Assembly: GCA_965200355.1 (NCBI GenBank)
Contig: OZ241351.1
Span: 1,860,001-1,924,000 of the forward strand
Reading direction: 5' to 3'
DNA length: 64,000 nucleotides
Source of the DNA: Bin18 sp965200355
Lineage (GTDB): Bacteria; Desulfobacterota; Binatia; Bin18
In this document: positions 60,513-64,000 of the stretch, piece after piece
Layout of the letters: every line of letters starts with the position of its first letter
How positions within the stretch are numbered: the first letter of the stretch is position 1
Program-made: the position numbers and the translations under genes
The notes under the pieces: model-generated
Told to the model about the DNA's origin: nothing
What the model saw: the letters and a program-made list of their open reading frames with translations, nothing else
Databases searched by the model: none

Positions 60513-62027
60513 TTACTTTGCCACTTGGCGTTCAGCCTGACCGTTCACGCTGACCTCGGCGCTCCCCTGAGCCAGGACCGCGGCGGCGGCCTCTTCTACG
60601 CTCGTGCCCTTGAAAAAGTCCGGGTTTGTGCCACCCAAGAACCGAATCGGATTATCGCAGGTGAAATCGCGGAAGTTCTGCGCAGTCATCAGGCCGTCTT
60701 CCACAAACTCATAGGTTTCGGGCAAGACCCGGGCCATATCCGGGACATCAAAATGGCCGATGTCGGAGCCGAACAGGGCGTGAAGTTGCGCGCCAAACGG
60801 GTTGGCCTGACGGTTAAACGCCATAACATTCATCCGATCATCCGCCTCGCAGCCAAAGTAGAAGTTGGTGGCAAACAAGTCCTTGATATCCTCGGCGGTG
60901 GTGATGGCGCAGGCTGAGTAGTCGTCCAGATTTTCAATACCCCCGGTATCGACCGAGCCCTTGGGCGGCATGGCGGTATCAAGGGCGGCTTCCCGCCGGC
61001 GGAGCGCCTCAACAATCGTGGCGTTGCCATATTGCTCGGCGAGTTCACGAAACAGCGTATGGTCAAGGTTGGCCGGATCAACTGCGGCCAGGGCATCGAT
61101 ATTGCGCTTTTCCCAGTGTTCAATCAGATCGACGTATAACTGGCACGCCCAGCCAACGCCGCCTTCAAGAAAGGCGAACTTGAGCTGCGGGAAGCGTCGG
61201 GTCACCCCCCCTAAGAACAGGGCCTTACACACCGCTTCGTTCGCAGCCGCGAAATGCCCAATGTGGTTATAGGTAAAATTGCTCGGCGACATGCGCATGG
61301 CAAAGCCGCGTCCGCCGGAATGAAAGGAGGGGGCGACTTTGAGCTCCACACATTTGGCCCAGACCGGGTCGTAATTATAGTCGCTGTCCAGACCCAGGAC
61401 GTCCCGATAGGCGACGAATTTTGCCGCCCCGGGGTGCACCTCAAGCGCGGCTGGAACATCGCGTCGGATCAGACTACCGAGCATAACGACCTTCAAACCA
61501 AGCTGTTTGACCGCATATTCCAACTCGGCCACGGCCTCGTCCGGGGTGTGCATGGGAATCACCCCGGCTGGCGTCAGCCGGTCCGCATATTGCCCAAAAT
61601 ACTCGGCGCTAAAGGTATTGAAGGCCCGACAGGCCGCTTGGCGCTGCGCGGTGTCAGGAATCAGCGGCAGGCCCAGGCCGGCGGTGGGATACATCACACT
61701 GAAGTCAAAGCCAAATTCGTCCAGCCGTTCGTACAAAAGCAGGGGCATGACCGCGGTGGCCCGGTCTCGCGTATTCTTGGTCGGCAGCGCCCAGAACGCC
61801 TGCTGTCCGGTCCCGTTGGCCCGGCGCTCGGCCACTGACATGGCCAGTTCTTTTTGCACCAGCTTGGGGAAAAAAGAGAAGCCGGCGACCGCCTTATCGC
61901 CGCCGATTTTTCGCATGGCCTCCCTGACCAAGGGTCCAAATTCCAGCCAGTGTCCATCCGCGTCAATGATCGGATGATTCAACTGGGCCCGTACCGCTGA
62001 TGGTGTTGCGTGTCCGTTAGTGCTCAT
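60513..62027 (-). CDS. Long PF04909-type amidohydrolase
   Basis: The 504-residue protein is longer than the other amidohydrolases. It opens HPIIDADGHWLEFGPL and has YPTAGLGLPLIP, VAPSFHSGGRGFAMRM (His), FLEGGVGWACQLY and ALFGSDIGHFDVPDM (Asp). A C-terminal extension of about 60 residues follows, ending in QAERQVAK. AAGGAGGG precedes ATG 62027. Function presumably hydrolytic, substrate unknown. Confidence 0.87.
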   Translation of the reverse strand: MSTNGHATPSAVRAQLNHPIIDADGHWLEFGPLVREAMRKIGGDKAVAGFSFFPKLVQKELAMSVAERRANGTGQQAFWALPTKNTRDRATAVMPLLLYERLDEFGFDFSVMYPTAGLGLPLIPDTAQRQAACRAFNTFSAEYFGQYADRLTPAGVIPMHTPDEAVAELEYAVKQLGLKVVMLGSLIRRDVPAALEVHPGAAKFVAYRDVLGLDSDYNYDPVWAKCVELKVAPSFHSGGRGFAMRMSPSNFTYNHIGHFAAANEAVCKALFLGGVTRRFPQLKFAFLEGGVGWACQLYVDLIEHWEKRNIDALAAVDPANLDHTLFRELAEQYGNATIVEALRRREAALDTAMPPKGSVDTGGIENLDDYSACAITTAEDIKDLFATNFYFGCEADDRMNVMAFNRQANPFGAQLHALFGSDIGHFDVPDMARVLPETYEFVEDGLMTAQNFRDFTCDNPIRFLGGTNPDFFKGTSVEEAAAAVLAQGSAEVSVNGQAERQVAK

Positions 62028-62200
62028 TTTTCCCTCCTTAGTTGAGTACGCAGACAATAAAAAGTTTTTTGCTGCTTTTCAATGCAACGGGGACGAGTTT
62101 TAGCAGCCACTGATACAACAGATTGGAAAGGTGCCCGTGCGCCCAAACCTTGTCCTCCCAGAGCGAGCGTGGTTTAACCGAAGGCAGAAGGGAGGCCGCT

Positions 62201-62965
62201 ATGGCAATATTCGATGCGTATCGCCATCAGTATAAGCACGTTCAGATGGAGCGGCGTAACGGCATTCTGCAACTCACGCTCCACACAGACGGAAAAACCC
62301 TGCGCTGGGGAGAAGGGCCGCACTCGGAGTTGGGAAAATGTTTCTACGATGTTGGCAGCGACCCGGAGAACAAGGCGGTCATTCTGACCGGCATGGAGGA
62401 TAAATTCATTGCCCGCTACGCCCGGGAGGGCCAATGGGAGATTACGCCCCAGTTGTGGGACCATATTTATTGGGACGCCAAAAAGCTCCTGATGAATCAC
62501 CTGGACATTGAAGTGCCGCTGATTGCCGCGGTCAATGGTCCGGCCACCATTCACGCCGAGCTGGCGGTCCTGTGCGATATTGTGCTGGCCTCAGACGACG
62601 CGGTTTTCCAAGACGCGCCGCATTTCCCCAACGGGATTGTGCCGGGTGACGGGGTGCATCTTGTCTGGCCGCTCCTTTTGGGCGCGAATCGAGGCCGCTA
62701 CTTCCTGCTCACCGGTCAGAAACTCTCGGCCCAAGAGGCGTTGACGCTCGGGGTGGTCAATGAGGTCATGCCGCGTGAAAAACTGCTGGAGCGGGCCTGG
62801 GAGCTGGCGGAGCTGGTCTGCAAACAGCCGCGGCTGACCGTGCGCTACGCGCGTGTCGCTCTGACCCAACAACTCAAGAAACTGATGCTCGACAACCTGG
62901 GCTACGGTTTGGCGCTTGAAGGCTTGGGCGCTCAGGAATACTGGCCGGGTGGGAAAAAGAAGTGA
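62201..62965 (+). CDS. Enoyl-CoA hydratase/isomerase (crotonase family)
   Basis: The 254-residue protein has the crotonase fold: LIAAVNGPATIHAELAVLCDIVLAS with the oxyanion-hole region, APHFPNGIVPGDGVHLVWPLLLG and GVVNEVMPREKLLERAWELA. The two usual catalytic Glu positions are not both evident: the residue before PHFPNG is Ala-Asp-like, so isomerase, hydrolase or decarboxylase activity is possible. GGGAGG precedes ATG 62201. It is transcribed away from the amidohydrolase. Confidence 0.86.
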   Translation: MAIFDAYRHQYKHVQMERRNGILQLTLHTDGKTLRWGEGPHSELGKCFYDVGSDPENKAVILTGMEDKFIARYAREGQWEITPQLWDHIYWDAKKLLMNHLDIEVPLIAAVNGPATIHAELAVLCDIVLASDDAVFQDAPHFPNGIVPGDGVHLVWPLLLGANRGRYFLLTGQKLSAQEALTLGVVNEVMPREKLLERAWELAELVCKQPRLTVRYARVALTQQLKKLMLDNLGYGLALEGLGAQEYWPGGKKK

Positions 62966-63056
62966 CGGAGCGGAGGCAACCGAGAGGCGTATTCTTCAGG
63001 GAGGGACGCGGACCCAGGGGTGGGGTGCGAATGGCCCGCGTAGTTTGGATTCGTTC

Positions 63057-64000
63057 ATGTACCGCTATCAGGAAACGGCACGCTATTTTGCCCAAGTGGC
63101 GGATGATATCAAGGACATTGCCGAGCAAGAACTCCGCACGCTCGGCGCTCAAGAGACGAGCCCGACGTACCGAGGGATTTATTTTACCGCCTCGCCACAA
63201 GTGCTCTATACGATTAATTTTTCCGCCCGCCTGATTACCCCGCGTGCTCGCTCCGCTCACCTCGTTCAGATGCCACTCCGACCGCTATCTGTACAAAAAG
63301 GCGCGAGAGGTTGAATGGCGGGATTTTCTTGAGCCGTCGCAAACCTTTGCTGTTTTCGCCACCGTGGCCAACAGCCGGCTGCGACACTCACACTTTGCCG
63401 CCTTACGGCTCAAAGACGCCGTGGTGGACTCTTTTCGGGCTGCCACTGGCGCGCGGCCGTCCATCGATACCAGAGCGCCCGATGTCTGGATCAATCTGCA
63501 TATCCATAATAACGCAGCCACGATTAGCCTCGATACTTCCGGGGGCTCTCTCCACCGGCGGGGCTACCGGAAGAAGTGTGTTCAGGCTCCCATAGTCGAA
63601 ACTTTGGCCGCGGCCATTATGCACCATGCTGAATGGGACGGCTGCCGGCCGGGCTCTTTCGTCAGCGCTTTGGTTTCCAGTCCCTGCCCGACTTCGACGC
63701 CAGACTGTGGCGGCAAGTGCAAGCAGACGGGCAGGCTGCGCTCCGTCCGCCTCAGGGCCGCATATCTGGTAGTGATATTGACCCTGAAGCGGTCCGGGCC
63801 GCACGGGCCAATATCGCTGCTTTTTCCGCTGGTCAGGCCATCACGGTTGAGCAGCGGGATGTCTTTCAGATTGACCGGCTCGACGACGCGCTCATTGTGT
63901 GTAATCCGCCGTATGGCATCCGCCTGGGCAAACAGGTCAATCTGGACGCTTTCTATACCCGTCTGGGTGATCTTCTCAAACAACGCTGTCAAGGTTCGAC
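63057..64000 (+). pseudogene. rlmL: RlmL/RlmK-type rRNA guanine methyltransferase (broken, runs off the edge)
   Basis: The start encodes RYFAQVADDIKDIAEQELRTLGA, the THUMP-domain opening. An extra C in the run 63238-63241 shifts the frame before VLAPLTSFRCHSDRYLYKK. The SHFAALRLKDAVVDSFR and SGGSLHRRGYRKKC segments follow, then ETLAAAIMHHAEWDG. At that point a second shift leads to LPAGLFRQRFGFQSLPDF and GSDIDPEAVRAARANI, then NPPYGIRLG (catalytic motif). The expected DPMCGSGT SAM-binding motif between them is missing, so a deletion is likely. Gene continues past 64000. Confidence 0.75.

Noticed and set aside
1..64000. CRISPR arrays, tRNA and rRNA genes.
   Set aside because: No regularly spaced repeats, cloverleaf-like T-loop words or rRNA-like sequences were noticed on either strand; a covariance-model scan would be decisive.

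Overview
The window is a gene-dense bacterial segment, mostly high in G+C, with 5' Shine-Dalgarno sites and operon-like runs. No 16S or other taxonomic marker beyond housekeeping genes is present. The repertoire is dominated by PF04909-type amidohydrolases (five, at 9257, 16193, 27120, 46311 and 60513), LLM-class flavin oxidoreductases (three), acyl-CoA-dehydrogenase-like enzymes (three), SnoaL/NTF2-fold proteins and DUF3237/DUF1330/DDN small proteins. I infer an uncultivated, metabolically versatile environmental or symbiotic lineage (Entotheonella/Tectomicrobia, Binatota or Rokubacteria-like), but the sequence alone does not fix the taxon.

Layout. 1-5974: 3' part of a secreted matrixin-type protease, a metallophosphoesterase, a DyP peroxidase, YfbR nucleotidase and an orphan molybdenum-hydroxylase large subunit. 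6054-9232: a divergent operon with a strong promoter, encoding a NicX-like 2,5-dihydroxypyridine dioxygenase, a Rieske oxygenase, an unrecognised 109-residue protein and a VOC protein; this is the best candidate for an unusual ring-degrading pathway. 10561-12875: a TupBCA tungstate importer. 13004-18704: hypoxanthine phosphoribosyltransferase, a second DyP peroxidase, hisS, a frameshifted amidohydrolase, DUF3237 and an LLM oxidoreductase.

18845-26880 is an accessory island that differs in composition (its left end is clearly AT-rich). It holds a secreted RTX-repeat protein, a retropepsin-like protein, a Fic gene broken by an 11-bp tandem duplication, a small protein paired with a decayed TIR gene, a RAYT transposase fragment, an intact VapBC pair with a palindromic operator, a decayed HsdS, and a DarTG locus whose toxin is dead and antitoxin intact. 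It reads as a defence/toxin-antitoxin graveyard.

27120-48590 returns to metabolic genes: amidohydrolases, cupin, OsmC, YbaK, SDRs, lysA, SNase-excalibur, ThuA, TauD, LLM, an alkyltransferase-like protein, a DDN-like protein, two tandem SfnB-like flavoproteins, alpha/beta hydrolases and argC. 48657-54283 is a minus-strand run with an adenylate cyclase/TPR protein and a catabolic cluster. 54623-55800 is a decayed restriction-modification unit. 55812-62965 holds CoA pyrophosphatase, an imidase-like deacetylase, aldo/keto reductase, hydantoinase, a large amidohydrolase and an enoyl-CoA hydratase, perhaps cooperating on cyclic amides. The right edge holds a broken RlmL-type rRNA methyltransferase.

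At least eight genes are interrupted. Several lesions are single-base indels in homopolymers, so either real decay or assembly error must be considered. No tRNA, rRNA or CRISPR array was recognised by eye.
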